From: Cucumis sativus
Taxonomy: Eukaryota > Streptophyta > Magnoliopsida > Cucurbitales > Cucurbitaceae
Direction: 5' to 3'
DNA length: 64,000 nucleotides
Assembly: GCF_000004075.3 (NCBI RefSeq)
Contig: NC_026659.2
Location: 24,136,272-24,200,271 of the forward strand
Shown here: positions 24,274 through 35,081 of the stretch, in pieces
Layout of the letters: each line of letters begins with the position of its first letter
Position numbering within the stretch: the stretch's first letter is position 1
Made by a program: the position numbers and the translations under genes
Notes under the pieces: generated by a model
Seen by the model: only the letters and a program-made list of their open reading frames with translations
Database searches by the model: none
What the model was told of the DNA's origin: nothing

Positions 24274-26187
24274 TGGGAAATTATATGTGTATATATAGAA
24301 ATATTGAGTTTTTGTATATTCTAATTCAATCTAATGAGAAAATTCAATCCTTTTTTCTCTTGAAATATTTTTGAATCCTGTCAAGTGTCGAATAATAGTT
24401 TAATTTAGCATATTGTTTAAGTTTAGTCAAATTTGATGAAATTAAAAGGTTAGAGAAGATTTTATTCTTTCATAGGGTAAACTGAGTTCAATAGTTTCTC
24501 TTATATATAAAGGTGTGTTTGGAGCAAGAATAACTATCTTTAAGACTATAATAATTCATACGATCTTGAGATGTTAAATACTATTTTTTTTACTTCCAAT
24601 TAGCTACAACTAACCCCTATTTCAAAGCTTTTATTTTCTGTCATAATTTTTATTATTCTACATTTATAATTATTTTTATCTTCAGCTAGAATATTTACTA
24701 TTTCTTTCTGATTTCATACTAAAATAATTCACAACCCAACTTAAAATAACCTATAGGACTATAATAACCAACTTCTTGCTCTAAATGCCCTAAAAAAATA
24801 ATTAACTTTAGAATATAGTATTATATATGGACGGAGAAGACTAAATTGTTTCTAGTACAGACCAAACCAAAAGTGTATCTTATGTTTCAAAGAGATGGTG
24901 TGAGTTATTCACGTTTTATTTGATATGGTTTAGAGAGAAAAATTGAAAGCTAAGTATATGTAATGGTAATAAAGTATATCAATGTAATTCCATAGAATCA
25001 TTATGTTTGGATAATGGTAGATGAAAAAACACATAAGCCAAAATGAAGGAACAAGAAAATTATTGAAGATGCAAAAAGGCCCATAACATGAGTGATTCAA
25101 TACATTTAGTTTCCTATATATATATCCACTCATCTTGGTACTTCTTTTTTTATCAAACAAAATTAAACTAGTTTCTGCATGTAAAGTGATGATATCAAAA
25201 CATACGTCTAGATCCTTATATATATAATCTTAAACAAACAAACAAAAAAAGAGAGAATGATTTTGCTATATATATATGTTGAAAAATGAGATTTAAAATA
25301 TAACATGTGATATATGGATTTATATTAAACGATGATGATCGGAGCATACCAATAAAGGGCTATGGAGAGACAAACAAACTTTGTTTTATCCCAGCTAAAA
25401 TATCCATCGAAGTAACACACCTTTAAGAAAAGAAAGATAGAAAAAGATTACCAAACATAATTTTGTTACGTCTTCTTTCAAAAAAATTAAAATATAATCA
25501 ACTTTCCTTATCTCTATGTTTCAATCAAAATTCCCAAGTTATTATCTGTCACAGCACTGATCTAAAGAAAAATTATAAAGTATATGCATCACATACAATA
25601 ACTTTAGAGCTGGCAAACTTTATTACTTTCTGTATATGGTCAGCAATGATATATTAAGAGATTTTGAATAATGAGGAAAAAGAAAAGAAAAGAAAAGAAC
25701 AGTGGATGAGTCAAAATAAAAGGCCAAATCTCATTATATGTTTTTTGTCGAAATTACATTCTAAAAAGGGGAATATATATATATGAAAGTGCTTTGGGAA
25801 TAATGTCAAAATTCCAACTTCTTTCCTAGGTGATGTTTAGAAGGTTTATATATATAGTCCAGTTCGTGTTTGGTATTTAAAAACGTAAGAATAGATTCAA
25901 TATATTCTAATATCAACTACCATATTGTGATAATTGTTTGTGGAGTTATAGTATTTGCAGAAGTTATCACATCCTCAAGGCGCAAATGCATGATTTAATA
26001 CAACAAATATAATGGGTCATACTATTGTTCGTGGTGAATCATTTGACCTTGGAAAAAGGAGTAGGTTGTGGGTAGAAACGAAGTTATTAGTATTTTGAAA
26101 AAGAATTCAGTGAGTTAACTGACACACAGTGTTTTCATTTTAATTAAGTTAATGAGAAATGTTAATCACTTGTTTACGACTATGCAG
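24274..26187. other. Intergenic region after gene C
   Basis: AT-rich, without a supported gene. Contains copy 2 of the conserved intergenic block (25545-25830), which lies in the same orientation as the copies upstream of B and D although gene C is inverted. Confidence 0.55.
25545..25830. repeat. Conserved intergenic block, copy 2
   Basis: Shares CACAGCACTGATC, ATGCATCACATACAATAAC, TTTAGAGCTGGCAAACTTTA, GTGGATGAGTCAAAAT, ACATTCTAAAAAGGGGA and AAAGTGCTTTGGGAATAATG with 29500-29840, in the same order and orientation. Confidence 0.7.
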
Positions 26188-26985
26188 GAAACAGATGCAG
26201 TTAGAGCCATGAAGTTGGAGTACTTATCCAACGACTTATCACCAACATCAATTGATGCACAAGCATTTAGAAATATTAAAAATCTTAAATTGCTTATCCT
26301 TAGAAATATAACATTTTCTTCAGGTATGTTTGAGTATAGTCTTAATAAGTTCAAGTGGATTTTATCTAGATTTGGAATTAAATTTTTGGTGAAAGATGGG
26401 CTTGTTGGACTAGACATGCAGCATTCTTGCATCAAACATTTGGGGAATAGATTTGAGGTAAATTAAAGTTGGTAGTTTGTGAGCCAGATTTTTCCAGAAA
26501 TATTATTTATTATGACGTACTTTCTTTTTTCATACTGTGTTTAGAATTGTGAAGGGTTAAAGCATGTTGATCTCAGTTACTGTGAGCTAGCTCTTGGAGG
26601 ACATTCCCTACTTATCTGCTGCAGTAAACCTTGAGTATTTGTATCTAAGAGGGTGCGTAAGTTTAAAAATGATTCACGAGTCTGTTGCTTCTCTTAACAA
26701 GTTTATAATCTTAGACCTTGAGGGTTGTGTTAATCTTGAAAAGCTTCCTAGCTACATCAGGTTAAAATATCTTGATTCGTTCTGTCTTTCGGGCTGCCGT
26801 AAACTTCAACGAGTTCCAGAATTTGATGAAAACATGAAATCTCTAACAAGGATGATTTTAGACTATACTGCCCATAGAGGAGTTACCTGCATCGATTGAA
26901 CATCTTGCTAAGCTTGAGTTTTTAAGCCTGATAGGTTGTGCAAACCTCTTAGCTCTTCCAAGTGATTTTTTTTTGTTCGTTACAT
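26188..26985 (+). pseudogene. TIR-NBS-LRR (TMV resistance protein N-like) LRR fragment, broken
   Basis: Only the LRR-side portion of a plant NLR is present. The fragment starts at a splice-acceptor-like site (TATGCAG) with TDAVRAMKLEYLSNDLSP and IDAQAFRNIKNLKLLILRN. It then has a probable intron 26459-26545, then LKHVDLSYCEL, a frameshift near 26585, LEYLYLRGCVSLKMIHESVA and ILDLEGCVNLEKLP. A second frameshift near 26870 precedes IEELPASIEHLAKLEF. Neither TIR nor NB-ARC is nearby. The style is close to cucurbit TNL genes as I remember them. Two frame breaks and the missing domains make it a non-functional relic inserted between GEM-like genes C and D. Confidence 0.8.
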
Positions 26986-27265
26986 AGTCTTGTGCAACTC
27001 GACATTCCTTGTCCAATAATTACCCAACAAATATTCCTTTTTTCTCTCACCAATTTGCATTATGATTTAAACTTTAGGCAAATATGGATGAGCAGCCCAT
27101 ATATGTAGAGAAAAAAATAAAATGGAGTTAATTTTCTCATTAGAGAGATTGAATTTAATAAATGATATGTACAAACTAACCACTGTTCTATTCTTCAAGA
27201 TATACAAACATATCTCTTCATCAGCAAGAAGCCAATGAGTATATATATATATAAACAAAAAACAA

Positions 27266-28318
27266 TCAAAGTTTTGTTTTTACTAACACTTCAAGAGAAT
27301 TGAAAATTGATTGATAATTATTTAATAATCCCATAAACCAAAACTCAAGGTTGTCCACTGTCACTATTTGTATATATTTTTCTGAATCTGTCTTAACATT
27401 CTTCTGATCACTTTCATTTACTCCCATCACCTTCTCCATTGGAATCACAACCTATAAAAATTAATTAACCTTCATCATTAATAATTATATATATCTTAAT
27501 TCATATATAACATATATAGATATATAGATATCATAATAGACTTATAATAATTAAAGATGCTTACTTTATAGTGAATTCTAACATAATCATTATCTCCATT
27601 TGGGGGAGAGAGTACTGTGATGGATTTGGCGCTGCAAAAAGCAATTTTGTGAGTGGAAAGGAAGAGAAGGCCACCCAAAGGTCCAGCCGTTGTTGATAAG
27701 TAACATTGTGAAACCTTCAAAAGCTTCTCTTCTTCATTCATTGGAAATAATTTCTTGTACATTTTTCTCATCCCACCAACTCTTAAAGTTCTTCCTCCTA
27801 AACCCAACTTTCCCTTTATTTTTTCTGATATCTTACCTCCTAATTTCACTGCAAAATTCAAACCTCAAAATCATCACAATTACGCTCTATAATGTTCCAA
27901 ATCATCACAACTACTAACATAGGATAGTTTTCATTCAAAGTAATTGGGCACATGTCAAATTCCAATTCAAATTATTTTGGACGAAAAAGACTCGAATTTT
28001 TAAAGAAGACTTACCATGTTCTTGGAGTGCATGAATGATATCGTCTAACATGTCTGTTTTTCCTTCATTTTTGTTGAGTCTATTCAAGATCCAATCTTTT
28101 CCATTACCTGTACAACAATTTAAAGACCAAATTAGTTAGCAAAAACTATTTAAAAAAACTCTTAGTCTTCAATCTTAATCTCGTTTACCTTTCTTAAGAG
28201 ATCCATTGTTTGAAGAAGATATGTCAAGATGCTTCGAGGAATGGCCCAAATATCTAGCTTTTGCTAGAGCCAATGTCATCTGAAATTCTAGCATATGTTC
28301 TTGAATCGTAGTTTTCAT
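27266..28318 (-). CDS. GEM-like GRAM-domain protein D
   Basis: Exons 28318-28189, 28107-28015, 27848-27565 and 27451-27266, GT-AG and in frame, give 230 residues starting MKTTIQEHMLEFQMTLAL. Compared with B, C and E, exon 2 has three extra codons (within KTDMLDDIIHAL), exon 3 has three extra codons (SPPNGDNDYVRIHYK) and exon 1 is shorter. GRAM landmarks are YLSTTAGPLGG, STHKIAFCSAKS and TVDNLEFWFMGLLNN, ending in VKTKL. Unlike B, C and E its exon 3 is not homogenised, so it is useful as the unconverted reference copy. The upstream region has the shared TATA-like site (28426-28434) and both conserved elements. Confidence 0.9.
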
Positions 28319-28423
28319 TTTTCTTTACAAATGGAAGAAAAGATAGAAATAATTTTGAGATGTTTTAGAGATTTAAGTATGTATGGAGCTTTGGATTTGG
28401 TGGGATGATTGAATTGAGTTATT

Positions 28424-28436
28424 GTATTTAAAGGGA
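28424..28436 (-). promoter_or_regulatory. TATA-like core promoter of gene D
   Basis: Minus-strand CCCTTTAAATACAATAACTC, about 110 bases before the ATG; matches C and E. Confidence 0.55.
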
Positions 28437-28490
28437 TTATAATATATATATATATAAAACTGCTTTTGCTTTTTAATATATTTGTTGGCA

Positions 28491-28527
28491 ATGAGTCATC
28501 TCTGACTCTCTGCCTCATCATCAACTG
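28491..28527 (-). promoter_or_regulatory. Conserved upstream element 1 of gene D
   Basis: ATGAGTCATCTCTGACTCTC then TGCCTCATCATCAACTG. Compared with C and E it carries an extra CTCTGACT-like insertion, giving a second TGACTC half site. Confidence 0.55.
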
Positions 28528-28632
28528 TACTATATTGAAGAACAAAAAGTAGTTAACCCCATTGCATATGTTTGGATAAATAAATAAACTAAGGATTTCG
28601 CATTTTATTTTTCTTTTTCCCTCTTTAAGAAA

Positions 28633-28665
28633 GCTTAACAAAACCAACTAATCATCAACTGTTTT
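28633..28665 (-). promoter_or_regulatory. Conserved upstream element 2 of gene D
   Basis: GCTTAACAAAACCAACTAAT followed by CATCAACTG; the cleanest copy of the shared block. Confidence 0.55.
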
Positions 28666-29499
28666 TAATATAATTGTGACCAATACCATAAAGTTATGTT
28701 TCATTTGAAAAAGAAAAAGAGAATTTAAAGCTAGCAGACAATGGCTTAAAGTATAAGAAGGGATTTGGGTTAGAAATCCCTCTTCATGCAGCCCATTTCA
28801 AAAAGTTTTGATTTTGTAACTTTAATAAAATTTAAAGGGTATATATGTTTGGGCAGACAGGAGCCTAGCTCGAATTTAGAATTTAGAGTTGTTTTGGACA
28901 CAATATCATACCGTTTAGAATATATGAAAAACTTTCTACATACATATCTATAGATTATTGCATGCATGTAATTAATAGACGAACATATACAAACGTGTAG
29001 ATTTGTGTTCAAGCTATAACCCAAAGGATCTAGCATATGGATATAAGATCTAAGTTGTCTTATCTTGGTGATACATGTAGATACAACTCACATTCTAAAA
29101 TGTAAGTTAAAAAAAACTAAAACTAAAAGATTTAAACAAAAATGTAAGTTCTCCACTTTAATTACTACTAAAAAGAATTCTTTTAGTGTTTTATTATATA
29201 GTGTCTCGTCTCGTATATAAAATTTTTAGATTCGTCACTGTTTTCATATATAAAAAAAACAAAGTGTAGTTTTCTCCGTACTTGTTTCGAAAGTAAAAGA
29301 GGAATTTTGTTTATTGTTAGACTATAAACAACTTAAGAATCGGAAGTAATTTGAGGAGAAAGATGTAATTATTATATTGATCAATCCACACAGTAAAGTA
29401 AAAGTTTCTTCGAATAATGATATCAAACCATAGCTTTCTGAACAAATTAAAATATATAATGGACTTGCCTTATCTAATCCAATCAAAATTATCAAGTTA

Positions 29500-29990
29500 T
29501 ATGTCACAGCACTGATCATAAATTCATTCATTCCTTTTTCTTCCTTGCATCATAAGGAAAATTAAATTAAATTAAACTATGTATATATATATATATATAT
29601 GATATAATGCATCACATGCAATAACTTTAGAGTTGGCAAAATAACGCTTTATTACTTTATGTAATGTCAGCAAAGTTAATTTTCTTAAGAAATGAGGGAA
29701 AAAGAAAAAAGACAGATACAAAAGATTACATATGGATGAGTACTCAAATAAATCACCAAGTCTCACATGCTTTTATCAAAAATAACATTCTAAAGGGATA
29801 TATTTGTGTGAAAAGTGCTTTGGGAATCTAATGTCAAATTTTGTCACAAACATATACCTTCTTCCTATGACTCTCTGCTGCTTCTGCTCTTTGTCTTCAA
29901 TGGCTGCACCACCATAGAGAAGATGAGCCACTAATTCCAAACCTTCTGGGTGGTGAATAGTGTTTTTCATTTTAATAACAACCCATCATT
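29500..29990. repeat. Conserved intergenic block, copy 3
   Basis: The fullest copy: CACAGCACTGATC, GCATCACATGCAATAAC, TTTAGAGTTGGCAAA, TGGATGAGTACTC, AACATTCTAAAGGGATAT, AGTGCTTTGGGAAT, CTCTGCTGCTTCTGCTCTTT, GGCTGCACCACCAT and TGGGTGGTGAATAGTGTTTT. A second GGGTGGTGAATAGTGTTTTC occurs at about 30036-30055. Confidence 0.7.
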
Positions 29991-31238
29991 CATTTAAGTA
30001 TAACATTAGTGACAGTGGACAACCTTGAGTTTTGGGTGGTGAATAGTGTTTTCCGTGAATGTCTATATCTCTTTTTACTACAACATTAGGGTATGGTTTT
30101 CTTTTAACCCTATTTTGATTTCAAGGAAAAGAGTATATATCAATTGATATGAAATCAACTATTCATTTAAAGAAAGATGGAAAATCTAAACAACAAACAA
30201 TTCAAATCATATATATTTTAATTATTTGGTTCACTCAAATTAACAAGTGATGAATTACGTTCCGGAAGAGAATGAAATTTCATGTAATACATATAACGTA
30301 CTTAAATAATTTGAAACGTTAGATAATTGATTCAAGATATTCTTACATCAAAACTACTTACTTGGCTAAGTTCCATGGGCATGGGCTTATGTTCTTATAT
30401 TGTTTAATTAAATTGGCTTACTAAATTTAGCTAATTCATACTCTTGTTATTGGTGATGTAAACTTTACTGTGATAATTCTGGTATGTTTCTATCCCCATT
30501 CAGCTAATTTTCTTAGGGGCGTTTGGTCTGTGTAGTTGAGTTATGAAATATTTATCGTTACGAATATTTTATCCAAAGTGTTTCTGATTTCAATAATCTA
30601 TTACAGTTGAGATATATTAGTGTTTCCATATATACTACCATTGGACCTCAAAGTAAACACAATTTGATGTTCAATAATTTCACCGTGGCACGATCGTTAA
30701 CCGCCTTCGACTCAATTTGTTTGTGGCATGAACCATTAAACAACTTCTGACTCAACGTTGCCATTATAAAGGTTTGGAAAATTGATGTCCGATTTAAATG
30801 TTAATATGACGTGCGTGTGTCACTTTGTTTGTAACTGTGAGTTTCTGTGTATTCAAAGGTTCTATTGATTCAAACTGTTTGATGTTATCAGAATTGATAT
30901 CTTTTCCCAACATTTTTTTTCAGAAAGATATAAATGGGTTTGGAGGTGCACTGAATCAGACGCTGGTAGCACCCTCTCATCATATATCCCAACTTTTTCC
31001 AGCATTTGTTTATAAAAATATAAAAAACCCACGTACGACTCGGAAACTCAAAAGAGATGAACAATATAGAGACATTAAAGATGATGTAGAGCAAATAAAA
31101 TGGAGTAATTTTTTCATTGGAGATTAAGTTAATAGTAATATGTACAAATGAATTGATCGCAGTTTTATGCTTCAAATATACATACATATTTCTCGCTATC
31201 ATTAAGCCATGAAAAAAAAACACTCAATTGTCTTCTCT

Positions 31239-32185
31239 CTACCACTGTAGAGAGTTGAAAGTTGATTGATAATTTAGAAATCCCATAAACCAAAATTCAA
31301 AGTTATCCAATGTCTCTATTTGTATGTATCTTTCTGATGTTTTCTTTACATTCTCGCTTTCATTTACTCTCATCACCTTCTCCTTTGGAATCACAACCTG
31401 TAATGCAAACATTAATTAACCTTCATCAGTACTAATGAAAATTTTAATTAACCAAATTAAAAACTGATAAGGTATATTAGTGTATATATATATATAAATT
31501 AGAGACTTACTTTATAGTGAATTCTGATATGATCTCCATTTGGGGAAGCGATTTTGATGGATTTATCACTACAAAAAGCAATTTTATGAGTGGAAATGAA
31601 GAGAAGACCAGGTAAAGGACCAGCTGTTGTTGATAAATAGCATTGTGAAACCTTCAAAAGCTTCTCTTCTTCGCTCATTGAAAATAATTTCTTGTAGATT
31701 TTCCTTACCCCACCAACTCTCAATATTCTTGCTCCTAAGCTCAACTTTCCCTTCACTGTTTCTGATATCTTGGCTCCTAATTTCACTGCAAAATTCAGCC
31801 TCAAATCATCAAAATTAATTACACTTTGCATAATGTACCAGATCGATGATATCTATAAAAAAAAGACTTACCATGTTCTCGGAGCGCATGAATGATATTG
31901 TCCGTTTTCTTTCCATTTTTGTTTAGCCTATCCAAGATACAATCTTTTCCATTATCTACAAGTAACTCAAAAACCAAATTTAGTTAGCAAACTATTTTAT
32001 ATATATTCAACCAAAATGAAATATTTTTTTTTTTCTTCACTCTTACATTTTTTAATTGACGATTGAAATCCATCATCTGAAGAAGATAAATGAAGACGAT
32101 TCGAAGGATGACTCAAATATCTAGCCCGTGACAAAGCCAATGACATTGGAAATCCCAACATATGTTCTTGAATTGTAGTTTTCAT
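31239..32185 (-). CDS. GEM-like GRAM-domain protein E
   Basis: Exons 32185-32047, 31955-31872, 31785-31511 and 31397-31239, GT-AG and in frame, give 218 residues starting MKTTIQEHMLGFPMSLAL. Exon 3 is identical to gene C over 275 bases and exon 4 is identical until the codon before the final QW-stop, where C continues with EVAR. Introns 2 and 3 are also almost identical to C. Exon 1 is about 12% different from C, so the shared tract is a patch and not the whole gene. The stop is a TAG directly after FNSLQW, making this copy four residues shorter than C. It keeps the GRAM core (YLSTTAGPLPG, LDNFEFWFMGFLNY). Confidence 0.9.
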
Positions 32186-32293
32186 TTTTTTTCGAACCAA
32201 AATAAAAGATATAGATAGAAAATGTAGATAGCTAGAGATTTAGAAAGGTAGAATAATGTGGATTTGGGTAGGATTGATTGAATTGAGTTAATG

Positions 32294-32307
32294 GTATATT
32301 TAAAGGG
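32294..32307 (-). promoter_or_regulatory. TATA-like core promoter of gene E
   Basis: Minus-strand CCCTTTAAATATACCATTAA, about 115 bases before the ATG. Confidence 0.55.
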
Positions 32308-32403
32308 AAGAAGAAGATGTTTGGTATACATATATCTATTAAAAGAGAGATGATCACGATAGGATTGATAAACTTAACATTTAACTTTTGCTTTTAATTC
32401 GTG

Positions 32404-32436
32404 AGCTATGAGTCATCTCTGCCTCACCATCAACTT
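32404..32436 (-). promoter_or_regulatory. Conserved upstream element 1 of gene E
   Basis: AGCTATGAGTCATCTCTGCC then TCACCATCAAC; nearly the exact reverse complement of the element before C. Confidence 0.55.
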
Positions 32437-32500
32437 TACTATACTACTATTGAAGGATTTAATTCTCCTTTTTGTTCCTTTTTTTTTTTCAAAAATGGCT

Positions 32501-32543
32501 TTAACAAAACCAACTAAAATCATCAACTTTTGTGACCATTTCA
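32501..32543 (-). promoter_or_regulatory. Conserved upstream element 2 of gene E
   Basis: TTAACAAAACCAACTAAAAT then CATCAACTTTTGTGACCATT. Confidence 0.55.
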
Positions 32544-33344
32544 TTTCATAATAAAAAAATAAAAACAAAAGCAGCCAATGGCCTAAAGTAAAAGAATATA
32601 ATGGGATTTGTTTGGAAATCCCCTTTCATGCATGCCTCATTTTAAAAAAGTTGTGCTTTTATGACTTTATAATAAAACTTATCGGGTAATATCATGTATA
32701 TATGTCGGTCATCTCACATGGCCTAAAATTGATGTAATTAAACTCGAATTATATATATATAATATTCATTGCTATGATATTTCTTTAATAAATTAGACGA
32801 GGTGGGTTCAAGTTAAAAATGAATGATACCAACTTGTTTTTAAAAATAACTCTTTAGAAAAGCTTTTGATGATCCATGCATGCATTGATGCATATTTTCT
32901 TTTTGACCGACAATTATTCTATCATATAATACGTTATCCTAAGAGTAGGGTTACCCATTGCTTCTTCTTTTTTTTTCTCTCTCTTTACTATATCATGATA
33001 AAGTGAGTGATCTTGTGTGATTTTTTATAACTTTTTTCTGAGGTGGCTTCTTTGCTTTATGATGCCAACACACATATTTTTGTAAGCAAAGAGAAAGCAA
33101 ACGAGTCAAATCGACGAGCAAATCACATGTTCTCATATTTCCATATCATCATTTAAATATTTATATATATGTTTAGTTAAGACCCTGATCTCTATATATA
33201 ATTGTAATATAGACCCTGATCTCTGTATAAGATAGAATAATTCTCATCCAATGATTGTAATATAGTAAAACTTCAATAGTATTTAGAAAAAGAAGCACTA
33301 AAGTTTCGTTTCAAAACAATGGTCTCCAATGCCATAAGCAAAGC

Positions 33345-33422
33345 CATGCATGATCAGCGCTTTCCTTCTAATCTTTTACTCACTCAATTTCTTAATGGTA
33401 AACAGCAATCTTTCCCATTATC
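33345..33422 (-). pseudogene. Possible relic of a GEM-like exon 2
   Basis: On the minus strand CTGATAATGGGAAAGATTG closely matches the acceptor side of GEM-like exon 2 (ATAATGGAAAAGATTG after a G). The middle is unrecognisable, and ATCATGCATGGCTTTG resembles the end of the exon (ATCATTCATGCACTCCG). There is an in-frame stop. Short match, so weak. Confidence 0.3.
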
Positions 33423-35081
33423 AGCAAGTTTCACATCAAACCCATCAAGTCTATTTGTCAATAATTATAATATTCAACAAAAGAAAAATAAATGCTAATG
33501 TTATTTTTTTCATTCACTCATTTGAATAACCACATTGTTTTTCATTGATTTGGAGCCATTATATTCTTCCACCATATCAACTAAAAATGGGGAGACAATA
33601 TGGAATAAAACATGATGGGATATTTTTAAATGCAGCAGAAAAAAATTATATATTTTAAAAAAGGCATTGGGAAAATGGGTGTTGATTTTGAGTAGTTGCT
33701 TTTGACATAAAAAAGGCAGCATATTATATAAACAAATCAAATCACACAAATATGTTAGGTTCAAATTGTCATGCATCATATCCTCAAAAAGTTCAACTAC
33801 ACATCACTGGAATTTTCACCTTCGTTTACCATTTTCTTTTGTTTGGATGGGTTGATCTCGTTGATCCGATTGTCATGTATCAGGGTCTTTTCCAAAGCTC
33901 TTGGTTGAAAAAGTACAATATTACAAATAGAATTTAACCTTTAATTTGACGAGGGTGTATTAAAGACTTCCTTTTGGGTAATGTGAATAGTAATTCTGTG
34001 GCACTCAGTTGTCACTTTCATGATAATTTGACTTCAAAATCACCCTCCAAACATATTTTGATTTGCTTAATAATTTTTTTCTTAATGATTAGTTGATTTC
34101 TTTAGTTCTTTTGTTGTTTACCTCCATAGTTTCATTTAATTTCTTCAGTTCCAATAAAGTTAGAATTCAGTTTTTATGGATTCGATAAACATTTCATAAT
34201 ATAGTTTGTCATATGAGATATTTAGGAGATTTTTATCGAATCATTGAACCTAAAGTCTAATTATTAATCATTATAACTAAATTCTAACTTTTTCTAAACC
34301 ACATAAAATAAATTTATTTAGGTTATTTCCACTTTCTTCCCACAAACAATATCTCACTGTTTGTGTGATCACAGGGGACATACAGAGCAGGCTGGTTAGC
34401 CACCGATTTCTTCTTTTTTTTTTCCACCAAGAATATGAGCAAAACCAAAAATAAAGAAACATATCACATGTAAAAAGTCATTATTTGAATTTGGTTCCTT
34501 TTTTCCTCCCTCTTTTTTAAGATCATATATACCCAACTTTACCTTCTCAAATTCTCTCCACTTTTTCCTCAAGTTGGTTGCATTCACAATTCAATCTTGA
34601 TGGAATCATTAAGGACTCCCTGCCCTACAAATAGACAGTTCCTAATGACATTTTCTCAATTTTATCATTAATCGTTCAATGAACCTTGCAAAACTTGAAA
34701 GAAATCAAATCAAATCAAATCAAACTATAATCCAATATGTTGGAGAAGAACATAACATTGAACTAAAAAGATTTAAGAATCCCCTACATCATTCCTGAAG
34801 GTGCTTTTCTTAGTAACAACTGAACTTCATCATAACAAGTAAATACAAACAGACAGAAGGGAAAGTCAATGCTTTCTTTCCCATTTCCTTCACAAATTTT
34901 GTAATCCTTATGAGCTCAATTAAAGAATTAAAGCATCCAATTGAACAAAGCAGCATCATAATATAAGTTGTTATATTATTCAGCAAATGTTCTATGAGAC
35001 CAAAACAATAGCATAAGACCACTCTTCAGACAAGTTATGCCAAAACAAAAAACATTACCTAACACCAAATGCTTGAGAGAT

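Larger units (their letters stand above)
28319..31238. other. Intergenic region between GEM-like genes D and E
   Basis: Contains the D promoter, copy 3 of the conserved intergenic block and the 3' flank of E, which is recognisably similar to the 3' flank of D (AAATAAAATGGAGTTAATTT at 27115 versus AAATAAAATGGAGTAATTTT at 31094). The 100-codon frame at 30825-31127 is unrecognised and partly overlaps that duplicated flank, so I do not call it a gene. Confidence 0.5.
32186..35081. other. Intergenic region between gene E and the MYB gene
   Basis: Promoter of E, then AT-rich DNA. A possible GEM exon 2 relic lies at 33345-33422. A short direct duplication of TAGACCCTGATCTCT lies near 33178-33225. 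No supported gene. Confidence 0.5.

Noticed and set aside
28315-28647. 110-codon minus frame upstream of gene D
   Set aside because: Covers the promoter and conserved upstream elements; the real ATG of D at 28318 is in the gene frame. No conserved counterpart upstream of C or E.
30825-31127. 100-codon plus frame near gene E 3' end
   Set aside because: The second half matches the duplicated 3' flank of gene D, where no frame is kept; not conserved as coding.
33319-33498. 59-codon plus-strand frame starting MVSNAISKAMHDQRF
   Set aside because: No recognised domain, and it overlaps the possible antisense GEM exon 2 relic; kept only as a remote possibility.
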